From Psococerastis gibbosa (taxonomy: Eukaryota > Arthropoda > Insecta > Psocodea > Psocidae), in the NCBI GenBank assembly GCA_963971405.1, contig OZ020487.1, positions 11,815,344-11,879,343 on the forward strand: a stretch of 64,000 nucleotides of DNA, given 5' to 3'. The position numbers and the translations under genes are program-made. Positions within the stretch are counted from its first letter, which is position 1, and the number at the start of each line of letters is the position of its first letter. Positions 11,526 to 23,068 of the stretch are shown piece after piece. The notes beneath the pieces are model-generated. The model was given only the letters and a program-made list of their open reading frames with translations. It was not told the origin of the DNA and did not search any database.

Positions 11526-11869
11526 GTGTTTGATGAGGTAAGACGCTCCTCCACCTCAAGACGAATGCGACTAGGCTCAAGAAAACTAATAACCTAAATT
11601 GTAATATTTTCGGTAACCTCCAGAACAAAAAACTGCATGACCCCTACTTTAATTCGAAATACTAATTAATTTAATACTTAGTGCTGTACCCCCAAAACTA
11701 AGCTTTCTGTAGATTAAAGAATTACGTTACACCCAAACGGTGTAAAATATGTAAAAACCTATCCACCGCAGGTGCATGTTAAGCTACTAGCCTAATGCTT
11801 ATTTTATTTATTGTCTTTTTGCATTTGATGACTGATGTGTTTAGAGTACCTGGCCTAGTATAAATCTAG

Positions 11870-14125
11870 CTTCATTTCTTCTTCTTCAAGTTACAGCCGG
11901 ATGGCATGTTTGGCAGCAACATGTGCCTTCGATGCCTCCACTCCCCTTGATCCTGGCACGCCCTCTTCAGCTCCACCTATGTCTTGGCCCCTACATCCTC
12001 CATAACTTGCTGCAGATACTCGTTTCATGGGCACCCAGGTCGGTTGACGCCTTCTATTGATCCCTCTATGATTCAGCTTATTAAGTTTTCGTGTCTAAGC
12101 AAATGTCCAATCCAATGAGCTCTTCTTTTCCTTATCGATGCAACGAGAGTTTGTGTTTCGCTTACTCTGGTTAGAACGTCCTCATTTGTAACATATGCCA
12201 AGGTATCCGTATCGTACGACGATAGCACCATATATCAAATGCTTCAAGTTTCTTTATTTGTTTCTCACGTATGCATCACGTTTCACATCCGTACAGAGCA
12301 ACGCTCACAACCAGGGGCTCCACCATTCGTTTTCTTAGTCCAAGGCTTATGTTGTTCGACTAAAAAATTTTAGATTTTTTGAAAGCCAATTTTGCTTGGT
12401 TCACTCTACACTCTCTTGGTTGGACCTGCCATGAGAGGTAATTTTGCTTCCTAGGCATGTGAATATTCTGATGTTGTTAATGGGAGCGCCAGTTAAATTT
12501 ATATCTGTGTTCTTGTTCGGGTCAGTACTTACTACCATCACTTTGGTTTTTGCCTTGTTAATTTCCATGTTGTATGCTTCTAGTACCTTTTCCATGGCAT
12601 TTAGAGCTTATTCTGTTAGATCTTCTTCGTTTTCTGCCGGCATACCAATGTCGTCTGCATACCTGACCATATCAATTTTTTTACCCAAACATTCTGATAC
12701 CTCTTGTACCTTCCAGATCTTCTCTCATCTCTTCTATTGCATACTGAATGTAGAGATTAAACAACGCAGGGGAGAGTGAGCATCCCTGCCCCTCGCCAGC
12801 TTTTATTACCGCTTACTATCACCACATCGGACGATAGCTATTTCTTCCCTTTAGAGGGTCCATATGATTTTTCTATCTTAGTATTTCAGCCCGACTTTCC
12901 TCAGGATCTGAATACTACTTTTTCCACGACACTTTATCAAATGCTTTTTCCAGATCTACGCATGCAATATAGGTGTCTTTTCCCTTTTTTAGTCTTTTTT
13001 CCAGGATAAAACGTGAGGCTAGAATCGCTTCTCTTGTCCCCATTCCTCTCCTAAAGCCGCATTGGTCGTGTGTTAGATTTCTATCTATAACTGGCTCAAT
13101 TCTATATAGCATAATATTTGTGAGGATTTTTGAGGGGTGGGACATAATACTTAGCGTTCGATGGTGCTCACATTTTACTGCTCCTTCTTTCTTTGGCAGA
13201 GTCACAATACGGTGCTTCTTAAAATCATCGGGCACATGTCCTGACTCATTATCATCAAATATAAGTTTGAAAAGTATTGTTTTCGAACATTCGCCTGCAT
13301 TTTTCAAGAGTTCTGCGGGGATATCATCTATGCCAGGAGATTTTCTATGTTTTAGTCTCTTAATTGCTTTGTCAAATTCTTCTCTTAGAATATTGTCACT
13401 CATTTCTCCTTCTTCACCGGCAATGCTATTTACGTCTTGAATGATGTCTCGCTCTTCGTAAATTTAGTTTTCACAGTATAAACTTTCTATGTATTCTTTT
13501 CATCTCTTAAATTGCTGATCAGGTAATCTTCGAAGAGCATATTGCCATTTGTATCCTCTATGGCTCCACTTCTTCCTTTATTGTGTCCAAAGAAATCGTT
13601 CACTGGGGCATATCCCCGTGTAGCGTGGCACCACACTGGTCAATCTCATTATAATGCGCTTGATAATAAGTTTCTTTGGCGATCCTCGATGCTCGGTTAA
13701 TTCTGTTGCGAATAGACCTATATCATTGAATATACAACACTAGTGTTATATATTCAATGCCTATATAGTACATCATCTCCCTTCCTTTTGGCTGTTTTTA
13801 TTTCATCTATAAGCTGTAGTATGTCTACAAGTCCCGTCTGGCTTCTGATACTCTTTTACCAAGAATTTCACAGGCAGTTCGCTTGACTCCTTCCCGTACC
13901 CTCACCCATTCTTCCTCAGCGTTTCCATTTGGGTGGTATTTTCATCTTTTTTTTTTTTTTCTTTTGGTATAGCTGCTGTCTCTTACATCTGGATCTTTGA
14001 ATTTTGCTAAGTTTCATGTCATTGCTTTTTTCTTCTTTAGCGTTTTTAGTTTAAGAGTACTCTTCGCCACGATCATATTATGATCGCTGTCTGTGTCTGG
14101 ATTAGAGTATGTCCTACAATTTTTC
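11870..14125 (-). pseudogene. Decayed RTE-like LINE (endonuclease end, RT, C-terminus)
   Basis: Read on the minus strand, 14125-14014 encodes the end of an AP-endonuclease domain (DTDSDHNMIV). Positions 13403-12915 encode reverse-transcriptase motifs (KSPGIDDIPAELLKN, DQCGFRRGMGTREAI, VDLEKAFDKVSW). Near 12640-12680 lies the catalytic RYADDIG, and 12595-12401 holds the downstream INKAKTKVM segment. Frameshifts and stops separate these blocks. It is 5'-truncated within the endonuclease. This family encodes a target-primed reverse transcriptase; this copy cannot make one. Clade assignment to RTE is from motif wording only. Confidence 0.85.
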
Positions 14126-14585
14126 AGCTGGTTTTTAAAAGCATCATTTAAAGATAAAAAATAAAAATTATATTTTTTAAATTTTATAATGGTATCAAAC
14201 ATAACAGTAAACAACAACAACAGTAACATGGTTTGTCGCACTATCTGACAGAAATAAAAACTAAAGTCAGTCCCTGAAGTAAAAAACAAAACAATACTGT
14301 CAGTCATAGTGCAACGGAAGACTAGCTTTGGTGAGGCGTCCGAGCGGGGTTAGTTCTGTGTAGCTCGCGGAAATTATGACTGACTCAGATCATTTTTAGT
14401 CATGTGAATCAATTCATCAACTCAGCTCACCGTTCCCGATACTTTTGGAAAAAGAGTTGAGAAGAGCCTAGCAAGGAGTGACCTTGCTGGCCTTTGAATT
14501 GGTTGGAGGGAACAGATCGACAATCCACGTGTACAGATTCAACGATTCAGTTCATTCATGAACTACACAGCACTCAGTAAGCAAC

Positions 14586-16455
14586 CTAATGGTGTCCATG
14601 TCCATGGGGGTGTCCATGGTAGATATGCTTATAGACCGGGACTTTGACTGGGTACGGTTTGGGTACGGGAACGGGTATGTGCTTTTCAATGGTTACCGGA
14701 TAAGGCTTCTCAACGGGATATGGTACTGGTTTCTCTACTGGGACAGCGATGGCTTTGTAAACAGGGACAGCAATAGGCTGGGGAACAGATACGTGGACTG
14801 GGTAGGGCTGTGGAACGGCAACGGGAACAGGGTGTGGAATGTGGACTGGCACAGCGTGGGGCACGGGAATACCAACGTGCTTGATGATAGGCACGCCAAC
14901 GGGCCTCTGGACTTCAATATGTTGAGCTAGTGGAACGGCAGACTGTTGTTCCCAGCCTCCGTAGCTACCACCTGCACCGTAGCTACCACCTCCGCCGTAG
15001 GACCCTCCACTTCCCCCGAAGTTGGACCCGCCGTCTGAAGACGAGTAGCTTTCGGAGAGAACGCCTCGTTTGTTGGGGTTATGTTGGTACTGGTAGTAGT
15101 CCTGGTTACTGTCGTAGTTGTTGGCGTAACTGTTTGCGTAGTCGCCGCCCCTGACTAGGGCTGCCAGGGACACTACCAAAATTACTGCCTGGAACAAAAA
15201 GAAAAAAATATTTTAATTAGGTACAATTCGTAATAATCATGAGTTTATATAAGCTCAGCGGGTAAGCACAGGATGACACGACGCCAAATGTTGAGGGATC
15301 TATGTTAATTACGAAACGGAGCAACCCAGGAGGACTTCTGACCTCTTCCAAAATTAGGTATTCTTTACGTGGTCACGTAGTCAATGAAGAAGATGTTGAC
15401 AGCAGCGCGCGGTGAAACTTTTGCTGTAATGTCTCCGTTTCGACTGCAAATAACCACTAGCCCGGATAATTCAACCTCATCGACGATGGAATGTATATGT
15501 TTGTAGTTCAAATATTTCAATATTATGGATTAAAAAGTCGTAGAGTCTACACTTTCGGTGAGTGGCAATTTCTGTTATAAATATTTTACGATATAATATA
15601 CGACATGAACTCCGACAGAAGAATAAGTTGAATAAGAAGTGGTTATGCCCAGTGCCGGATTAGCCATTGGGCTAAATGGGCTATAGCCCAGGGCCCCGTC
15701 ATCCCAGGGGCCCCCAAAAGAAGAATGAAAAAAGGAAAATTTAGAAAATAAAAATGAAATAAGTACAAAAAAATATAAAGAAATTTCAAAATTAATAACT
15801 TTTTAAATTTGGCGCCAAATTGGCAGTACGTGTACGTGGCAGCAGATAGGGTAGCATTTCAAGGTTGGTACTATGGTACGACTGAGTTGGTGTAAACAAT
15901 AAGCAGAAACACAGAAAATTTAGCATTTAGTTCGGTCCTCGGTTCTTTTATTACGTTTGTTTCCAACCTAAAATTTGAAAATGAAGCGTTATCAATCAGG
16001 GGCCGCGAAGAAGAATAATGAAAGAAAAGATTTTGTAAGTCATTTGCCAAAATTGACTTCGTATTTTAACCAACTGGAATCAACTTCGCAGAGTAAGAAG
16101 CTAGAAAACGCAAATGATAAGCCTGAACACACAGACTTAGACACATTACTAGTTCCTTCACCAGCGAATAAAATAGTAAGTGAAAGTGAAACAAATGCAA
16201 CCATTAGTAGGCCTATCGATAAAGTTAAATGTTATGATTATGAAAGATTCAGTGACGTCGGTAAATGGGGAACTCTTACAGACGATGAAGTTTCTTTTAT
16301 ATTACTTAATCAGAGTGCGGACGAGTTAAGAAAATGGAACATAGGTCCTTTCACAAAATCGATGAGCCAATGAGCCGGAGTAGGTTGCTCCACACCAACC
16401 CTTAATGGTTGTATGGTTGTGTACCGGAAAAAGAAGAATTACGTTCTACAGTTTA

Positions 16456-16493
<38 letters not shown>

Positions 16494-18795
16494 CATTGCC
16501 AATATCTGAATTTATTGCTGTGCATCATATATTCACTTAAGCTGTCAAAATGTACTCGTACCTATTACTCAATTTTTTGTGGACAAGATAACCTAAGTTG
16601 AAAATGAAAAATTAGCTAAAAGGGCCCCCAAGTCCGATTTAGCCCAGGGCCCCGCTCATAGTTAATCCGGCACTGGTTATGCCCTTCCATTCTGATATGA
16701 AAATTGCCATTATTTTGATTGCCTTGCACCTTCACCTGCGCACTTGAAACTCTCTAATGTCTTTCTAATTCATCTTGAGAGATAATGCACATCCACTCAT
16801 AACGGCACTCGCCATTCTAATTTACTATACAACTACTATAGTACTATCACCAGATGATCGTAGTAGAACAATTGAATTAAGATTCAAGAAGAAACTATTG
16901 GAATGGTAAGTTACCAGAAATAGAACCTGCAACGTCCCCTTGCAGAAGATGCATCATAACTACGATATACATGTACAGTATATTAGTATATATGCGATAT
17001 ATAATGACTATGGGAGAATGTCAGGGTCAGAAAAAAAAAAATTGGATCCGGTCAATTGAATTGCTAAGCTGGAAGGTACTGAAGGTAGGTGCTGTATCTG
17101 CCTGTGGAAATATGCAGGGGTGGCAAGAAGAAAAGGCTTAAGAGTTAAGCCAGGTATGAGAGTAAAAGAAAAAATAGAACTGGCATCGTCCCCCTGAGAA
17201 ATTGAATGTAGTCAATTGCATAGCGAGACACGAAGGAAAATTGTACTTGTTGGAATGTGCATAGGGGGCAGGGGTGGCAAGAGGGAAAGACGAAAGCCAG
17301 ATACGAAAATTCGGTGAAATTGAAAATAAATTTTCTTTTCACTTTTCACAAAGAGATTGGATCTAGTCAATTGAATTTCTAGGCAGCTGGCAGGCAGGTA
17401 CCGAAAATACTGTACCTGCCTGTAGAAATGTGCTGAAGCGTTGAGAAGGAAAGGCTTACGCCAGGTATAAAAGTAAAGAGAAAATACGTCCCCTTGCAGA
17501 TGATGCATCATAACTACGGGAGAATGTGAGGCGAATTGGATCCGGTCAGCGGAACAATGGAATTACCAGGCAGGAAAGGCACAGGGCGGGGTTTATTGTG
17601 TGGGAACCGAAAGGGAATGGCCGAAAGTTGCGTAATGTCGGTAGACCTGTCCTGACCTTAAGGTATTTCTTCTGCGAAACTGATGGGACAGCGGAAGAAC
17701 AAGTTGGTTTCAATTGTTGTATGGGCTGTGATGGCAATTCTTGATCTAGGTTTCCCATGGGTCATGTTGTTTGGTGCACTGAGAGCGAAACTTGTTTTGG
17801 GTGCTGAAAATATGAACGGGCAAGTGTCGGCACTCGGCAGTGTCCCCTCTTTCGGTGAACAATTTTATGTAAACAAATTTAGAAAAAATCCACTAATTAG
17901 TATCATTATTATTATCGGCCTAATTACATCGGTTCTTTAACTTAAGTGTTAAGGAAGGGCGATTCTTGTATTCTTGATCATGTCAATTGGTATTCGACTA
18001 TAGAGAGAAAATAAAATGCATAGGCCCCTAATATGGCCTGTCTTTTCCTGCTGTAACCATACCATTGATCATGGCTTCATGGACACGGCCAAATCAAACC
18101 ACATGAGAATTTTTCTCTGAATAATTGAAATTATGGCTACATTCAGAAGCCAGTATTCTCTAACATGATGCTTTACAGGGGCTATGAAATCCTGTCCCAC
18201 TGCAGCAATGGAGATAGTACTGGACTTCCCACCCCTCCATGTTGCAGTGGAAACTTCAGCCGAAATGGCATTATTAGGAGTGGAAGGGCAATTAAGAGAG
18301 AATCAGCCTCTCTGACTACGTCTGACCACTGCCTGGATATGCCAAGCGATAGAATCCATCCAAAATACTGTTTTAGGAGGGAATTCGAAACTATATTAGG
18401 GACAATGAAAGATTGCTGCGAATCAGCATCAATTCTCAATAGTCACACAATCAAGTGGTTTACTGATGGCTCTAGGCTAGGAAGTACAAAACCAAGAAAA
18501 GGCCTTGGCGTCTTTGGTCCTGGGGTTAAATGTCTGGAGTCTCTTGGGGAGACAACTATAGTCTTGCAGATTCTGTAATGAAGGTGTGGAGGACCTGCGA
18601 TGCGATGCGATGCAATCGCACGAAGAAGAGCAGCATGCTCGGGAAGCTTGCAGTTACATGTAAAAGACCTACCACTTCTGAATCCCCTCAAGATCCTGGC
18701 TCTCCTGAGGGAGATAGGCCTCGAGAAAGTGATGCAGAAGTGATGTAGTTACTTTGTTGTAGGGGCACAATAGGCTTAAATGCACACTGTACTCT

Positions 18796-18828
<33 letters not shown>

Positions 18829-21800
18829 TAGGCCCTTAATATCGATTGAAAATGGGACCCATTCACCCTAACTGGCATGATGATCGGCAATCTTCGATAT
18901 ATAAGGGGCATTGAAGAAGAAGAAGAATATATACAAATCTATTATACGACAATATAAGTAACAATCGTAGCATAGGCTATACAATGTCAATAATGGACAT
19001 ATTTGCAATGAATGGGTTAATGGACATTCGATTACGTAATACGGCGGGACAGGTTCTACTATTAACAGAAAGTCCACGTGGTCAACCACCCAACCACGTG
19101 GAATTCCACGTGGTATTTAATTGCCTTTCACCAGACTTGGGGATATGATGCAATTTTTATAGACTGCCACTCTGCTTTTTAAGCTTGTCGAATTTAGGCA
19201 AGTTCCACTATGACGTAACTTGACAGCTAAATGTGAATTTAGAGGGACAGGAAGAAGACGATACCATCAATTTTAGGAATTTTTAATAGTTGTGACATTT
19301 AAAATAAATATTATTAATTGCCAAACAGATTGCCTCTGGTGGAGTTACTCTCACACCCATATCTATATGGTGACTTCGACCGACTGCCGTAGAATTGCAT
19401 CTTACGATGATAAACATGTATTGCAGTGTTATGGTATACACTGTATATGCGTGTAACACTGACATTAAATTAACTTTTAGGTTGAAAACAGAAATTTGAG
19501 GATACAGAAAAAATTGGACTTGGCGGGATTCGAAGAACCCACGATCTGTAAATGATATAGGTATAATATATATCATAAACATGTCTTCATTGCTGTCATT
19601 CTTTATTTTATCCCAAAGTATGGGCAATCCAACGGGAATTATGTTCGGCTATGCATTGTTGAAGCAATCCCAAGCGATACGTTTAACTTACTGCGTACTT
19701 TTTGAAATATTTACTTATAAATTATATTTTACTATTTTATGCATCGTATATTAAGTATTAAAAGACATTTTTAACATGTTTTCGTTAGGTACCTTATTCA
19801 TGAATTTTACAGCCTAATACGCGAAATTTTCGTACCAAGTCACTTTTATGAAAGACTACTGTCAGCCACCAAACGATAAGATTTTTCTCAATACTTTTCT
19901 AAAACTTCCATAAGTAACTAAATATTTTTAATATGGATTTCAAAATATTTGGTAAACAAAATAATGGCGACCTAGACTTTTTGAAGGAACTAACTCATTT
20001 CTCGTTTGGCAAACTGCAGCCATAGAGATATGAAAAGGTTTAGATAAAAACTTTGGCAGGTACGGTACCTATGTGGTAAATTAAAATTTTCTAGCCCGAA
20101 ACATTGTTATTGTATTACAGTAAATTTTTTTGCATAATATACTGATTTTATGCAACAATAACATGAAATGGAATGATTGAAATGAAATGGAATGAATGAA
20201 ATGAAATGAATGAAATGAAATGAATGAAATGAAATGATTGAAATGAAAAACGTCTTTATATTAGGCGAGATTTAGCCCCGAAGGGCTACACTACCAGCTA
20301 ACCTATAATATAAAGTCTGTTGGACGAGTAGTCTGCTATTTTGGAAAGCTTGTATTTTTCACCTCACCATTTCATATCTGTTTGGATACGCTACAGAAGG
20401 AGGAATTAACTTATTCCGTCAAAAATACCCATTCAGAATTTGTTTTGTAAAAATATTTTGAAATGTCTACCGTGATAACTTGCGTAGGAAATTCTAAAAA
20501 AATTATTTTATCTTTTTTTTATTTTATTTATCTAAAACAATTAAACAAAAGGCAGTGACCCTTTGCATTAGACGACCTTACACAACTACCTACCCGTGCA
20601 TAACCAGAAAAGTAGCAATGTCAACCAGGAACCTTTCGGGTGAAAGTTTGCCCTTACAACTACACAACATGTTCTGACCATCTACATTGTGTTTATTTTC
20701 TATGAACATACTATAGTTTCGCTATCAAAACAATCTGAAAGTTGCAATATAATTGCAGTAGAAGCCGGATGGGCAGGCAATTAATGTAGGGTACACGACC
20801 AACACGACCTCGGCCCGGTCCCTTCACACCAAATGCCATAATCACCGACATCAGACTAGTTACAGTGTATCCATCAAATCTAATTTTATTGCTCGTGACT
20901 TCCCGCAATTGGTTATGAGTTCCGAAGTTGTGTGCTGTTTCGGTAAACATCGACCCGTAGAGCCGCAAAATATGGGAACAGAGATATGGGGTAACTTTGT
21001 TCGAGGACAACATTGTTGGGGTTACATTGCTTATTTGTAAAAGCAAATGGTTATGAGCACAGAAGCTGTGTGTTTTTTTCTGACATGTAGTCGCAAAACA
21101 TTGGAACACTGGGGGGTAACTTTGTTCCCTAGAGCGAACATTGTTCCAGGTGTTACTTTTACTTATTTGCATGTCTTGGTTCACATGGGAACAAATAAAA
21201 AAATAAAAGAAACAGTGGTTAGGGTAACATTATTCGGTTATTTTTATTACTGTCACAGGGGCACACATGACTACAGCCGTGATTCACCAGGGTTGAGGTA
21301 GTATGGGGGACCCCCGTGCTACCTCAACCCTAGTTAATTTCTACCCCAGCTACCCACACTCCCAATTGGGTAAAAGTTGTGTAAATTTTCTCACTGACAT
21401 AAACTCATCGGGGTTACTGGCCTTCCCCAGCTACAGTAGGGGGGGGGGGGGGTGAGTTTGGTTTCCAGTATGGGACGTTGATGGCCCAGAAGCCAATATT
21501 TTAGAGTTAGAGTGTTAGACCCAACCAAACCATTTGCACACTAAAACATCCGAAATGGAGCAGTGGTCATGAAAGAGGTTTCTCAGCAATTTCTCCGAAC
21601 CCAGGGGGCCTCAGCATTTATTTTACAGGGAGCCTGTGATTTAAGTTCAATTTGTTTTCTTGCATTTTTTTTTTATTGGTTGTAACAAGTATTTTCCCAT
21701 GCGAAAGAGGTTCATTCAATAATAATGAAAATTCACGACTATATGGATTCAAGATATGCAATTTAAGTATTTGAGAAGAGCAAATTGGAGTACCCCAACT

Positions 21801-22834
21801 ATACGTTTTTGGTAGAAATTCGATTTTCACCGAAAATATAGAACGTAGAGCTATTAAAAATATCAATTAAACCAGCAGAAATGCTCCTCCACATTTTGAT
21901 TTATGGCATGTGGCATTCAATAACACCAGCAGCCTGATCGAGGCGATTATAATACCGGTATTTATTTAATCCCCTGGTATTAAAAATGTGAACAAGATAA
22001 TTTTATAATGGAAAGTGCTATTCAAAATTTGTTTGTTTACAGTTATAATCCTAGGGTATTTATTTAACCCCGGTATTATAATCGCCTCGATCAGGCTGCA
22101 GTTGGCCACAGTTCTTGCACTGATTTCTCAGGACTACCAAACGAATAGTATTTCGTACAATTCAAACATACAAAAGAAACAGGTACAAATGCTGCATCAA
22201 AATGCTCAGAAGAATTTCTTCTATTTGGCCTGATACTATATTTCTGACAGCTCCATGATCGATATTTCATAAGGTATTTGATGTCTTGCGCTGATAAGGC
22301 TTTACTCCTCCCTCTTAATAGCCCCTCCTACCGTTTTTTTTTTTTTTTAGACTAAAATTACTTGAACTATCGATCAAAGAGGCATAAACGAGATGTCAAA
22401 ATTTAGAAGAAAAGTTCCTCTGCGTTTTAATACTCTGTCTAGTCGCAATTTTTCAAGGCGTGCAAGAAATTAAAGATTACGTTATAGGTTCATGCCTTCA
22501 CGAAAACTATGACGAAATGGTGTTAATACCGGCTTTCGGGTACACATCAAAATGTAAAGGAGCATTTCTCTATCTTTATGGCATTGTATTTATGGCTCTA
22601 TGATCGGTACATTATTAGAAGGTTGACTTTGTCGAAAAAAATGGTTGGTTGGGTGGTGGGTGGTGGGTGGTGGTGATTTTCTCTTAACAGAACAAAAAAA
22701 TTAGAAAATTCCAAAACTTTGAGATAAGCAAGTATAATATTACTAAATTCCCACCAAAAATTAAAGCTGTAGAATTAGTTTCAAAATGAAACTTACCTTA
22801 AACGCCATGCTTGTATCGAACAAATGATAAGAAT
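14586..22834 (-). CDS. Cuticular-type secreted protein, Gly/Tyr- and Pro/Val-rich
   Basis: The main exon is 15188-14586, after a strong acceptor TTTTTGTTCCAG. Exon 1 is proposed at 22834-22797: ATGGCGTTTAAG followed by GTAAGT, phase 0, which matches the main exon. The join gives MAFK then AVILVVSLAALVRG, a clean signal peptide. The 204-residue product has, in order: a Tyr/Asn-rich segment (about 19-43), a Gly/Ser/Tyr segment with GGSYGGGGSYGAGG (about 57-80), long Val-Pro repeats such as PVPYPVEKPYPV (about 90-190), and a His-Gly tail HGHPHGHGHH. This is typical of low-complexity insect cuticle proteins, with some resemblance to Drosophila Vajk proteins; it probably acts in extracellular cuticle assembly. 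The 7.6-kb intron contains a hAT element, a LINE end and MITEs. The main exon is secure; the remote first exon is inference supported by phase and promoter. Confidence 0.85.
15981..16373 (+). CDS. N-terminal fragment of a hAT transposase
   Basis: This 130-codon frame lies inside the hAT element and starts MKRYQSGAAKKNNERKDF. The KRxxSGAxKRK-type opening is characteristic of the N-terminus of ZMYM-like hAT transposases. It contains no BED finger, no DDE catalytic residues and no dimerisation domain, and ends at TGA. It is probably the remnant 5' end of the transposase gene left after an internal deletion and is unlikely to be active. Confidence 0.7.
   Translation: MKRYQSGAAKKNNERKDFVSHLPKLTSYFNQLESTSQSKKLENANDKPEHTDLDTLLVPSPANKIVSESETNATISRPIDKVKCYDYERFSDVGKWGTLTDDEVSFILLNQSADELRKWNIGPFTKSMSQ
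16465..16490 (+). repeat. Poly(T) tract inside the hAT element
   Basis: An uninterrupted run of more than 20 T. On the minus strand it is a poly(A) run, possibly the scar of a retrotransposed insertion or simple slippage. Confidence 0.8.
16900..17560 (+). repeat. Degenerate tandem repeat of about 150-180 bp
   Basis: The motif TTGGATCYRGTCAATTGAAT and relatives recur at about 17041, 17206, 17357 and 17535, each followed by similar blocks (CCTGYRGAAATRTGC, AAGGCTTA, GCCAGGTAT, CGTCCCC). The block GATGCATCATAACTAC occurs near 16945 and 17497. Three to four diverged units are present. Confidence 0.7.
17561..18160. other. Unassigned spacer within the cuticular intron
   Basis: A plus-strand open frame of 85 codons near 17683-17940 has no motif I recognise. 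No repeat was identified. Confidence 0.35.
18165..18830 (+). pseudogene. LINE 3' fragment with RNase H start and poly(A)
   Basis: The frame near 18450-18575 encodes IKWFTDGSRLGSTKPRKGLG, the first strand and catalytic Asp of a retrotransposon RNase H domain. Upstream, a shifted frame carries the usual linker between RT and RNase H. It ends with a 27-base poly(A) at about 18803-18829, the expected 3' end of a retrotransposed copy. Stops and frameshifts show that it is dead. Confidence 0.75.
18840..20150. other. AT-rich spacer with E-boxes and a tRNA-like remnant
   Basis: It holds three CACGTG palindromes at 19075-19112 and, near 19505-19560, a reverse-strand tRNA-like remnant (CAGATCGTGGGTTC) related to 25700-25735. 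No gene was recognised. Confidence 0.4.
20162..20250 (+). repeat. Microsatellite (AATG/AAATG)n
   Basis: About 90 bases built of GAAATGAAATGAATG words with scattered variants. Confidence 0.9.
20575..20690 (-). mobile_element. SINE fragment
   Basis: It contains GGAACCTTTCGGGTGAAAG and a downstream ACAACATG, resembling the middle of the tRNA-like SINEs at 3780-4802. Ends are unclear. Confidence 0.45.
20912..21166 (+). repeat. Direct duplication of about 135-bp units
   Basis: Two diverged tandem copies: GGTTATGAG...AAGYTGTGTG...GGGGTAACTTTGTTC...ACATTGTT...TTGCTTATTTG begins at about 20912 and again at 21048. Coding is not apparent. Confidence 0.7.
21290..21335. other. Perfect-looking hairpin
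   Basis: AGGGTTGAGGTAG and its complement CTACCTCAACCCT flank a GGGGGACCCCC centre, an inverted repeat of about 20-bp arms. It does not resemble the MITE families elsewhere in the window. It could fold in DNA or RNA. Confidence 0.7.
21927..22101. mobile_element. Palindromic MITE, GGCGATTATAATACCGG family
   Basis: The left end CAGCAGCCTGATCGAGGCGA and the right end TCGCCTCGATCAGGCTGCAG are inverted, and homology continues inward through TTATAATACCGG and TATTTATTTAA. The centre is 70 bp of unrelated AT-rich sequence. Confidence 0.85.
22642..22676 (+). repeat. GGTGGGT low-complexity tract
   Basis: Repeated GGTTGGTTGGGTGGTGGGTG words give several closely spaced G runs, so a G-quadruplex is possible but not shown. 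It lies in the cuticular gene intron close to its first exon. Confidence 0.6.
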
Positions 22835-22866
22835 GAGGAAACCTGGCTCGAACGGCTATTATATAG
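22834..22866 (-). promoter_or_regulatory. TATA box and initiator of the cuticular gene
   Basis: On the minus strand TATATAAT occupies 22865-22858. A perfect arthropod initiator TCATTC places the start A at 22834, 31 bases downstream of the first T of the TATA box. A 26-base leader then reaches the ATG at 22808. This spacing is what a TATA promoter should show and is the main support for the remote first exon. Confidence 0.75.
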
Positions 22867-23005
22867 TGGGAGCAGCATCTCCCGTCCATCCGGCGAGAAA
22901 GTACGCCCTGGATCCCCCACGGATAGGGTCCGCCGTACGGACCTGGAAGGGGTACCTGGGTACCTTGTAGGGGAAAGGCCCCAACTCGCAAAGTGCCTTT
23001 CTTTG

Positions 23006-23068
23006 TTCACATAACATGGCTAATTGTTCTGACGTGACTGTTTTTTTTTTGACCACTCCAAACAGTAA
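23006..23068 (-). promoter_or_regulatory. Upstream block shared with 24463-24519
   Basis: About 170 bases upstream of the proposed cuticular start, this block shares CTAATTGTT, ACGTGAC and CCAAACA in the same order and near-identical spacing with a second site 1.45 kb further upstream. Conservation of spacing suggests a regulatory element or a duplicated promoter. No factor is assigned. Confidence 0.4.

Larger units (their letters stand above)
15650..16675 (+). mobile_element. hAT element, deletion derivative with 8-bp TSD
   Basis: It begins CAGTGCCGGATTAG and ends TTAATCCGGCACTG, so the termini are inverted repeats of about 13 bp. The 8-bp duplication GTTATGCC flanks it at 15642-15649 and 16676-16683, exactly the hAT pattern. 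Subterminal GGGCCCC-rich segments are also inverted. At 1026 bp it is far too short to encode a full transposase. It lies in the intron of the cuticular gene. Confidence 0.93.

Noticed and set aside
13403-13440. Plus-strand 155-codon frame at 12973-13440
   Set aside because: Antisense shadow of the LINE RT domain, which has recognisable catalytic motifs on the minus strand.
14589-14930. Plus-strand open frame opposite the cuticular exon
   Set aside because: A shadow of the Pro/Val repeat codons on the real coding strand; no start context or domain.
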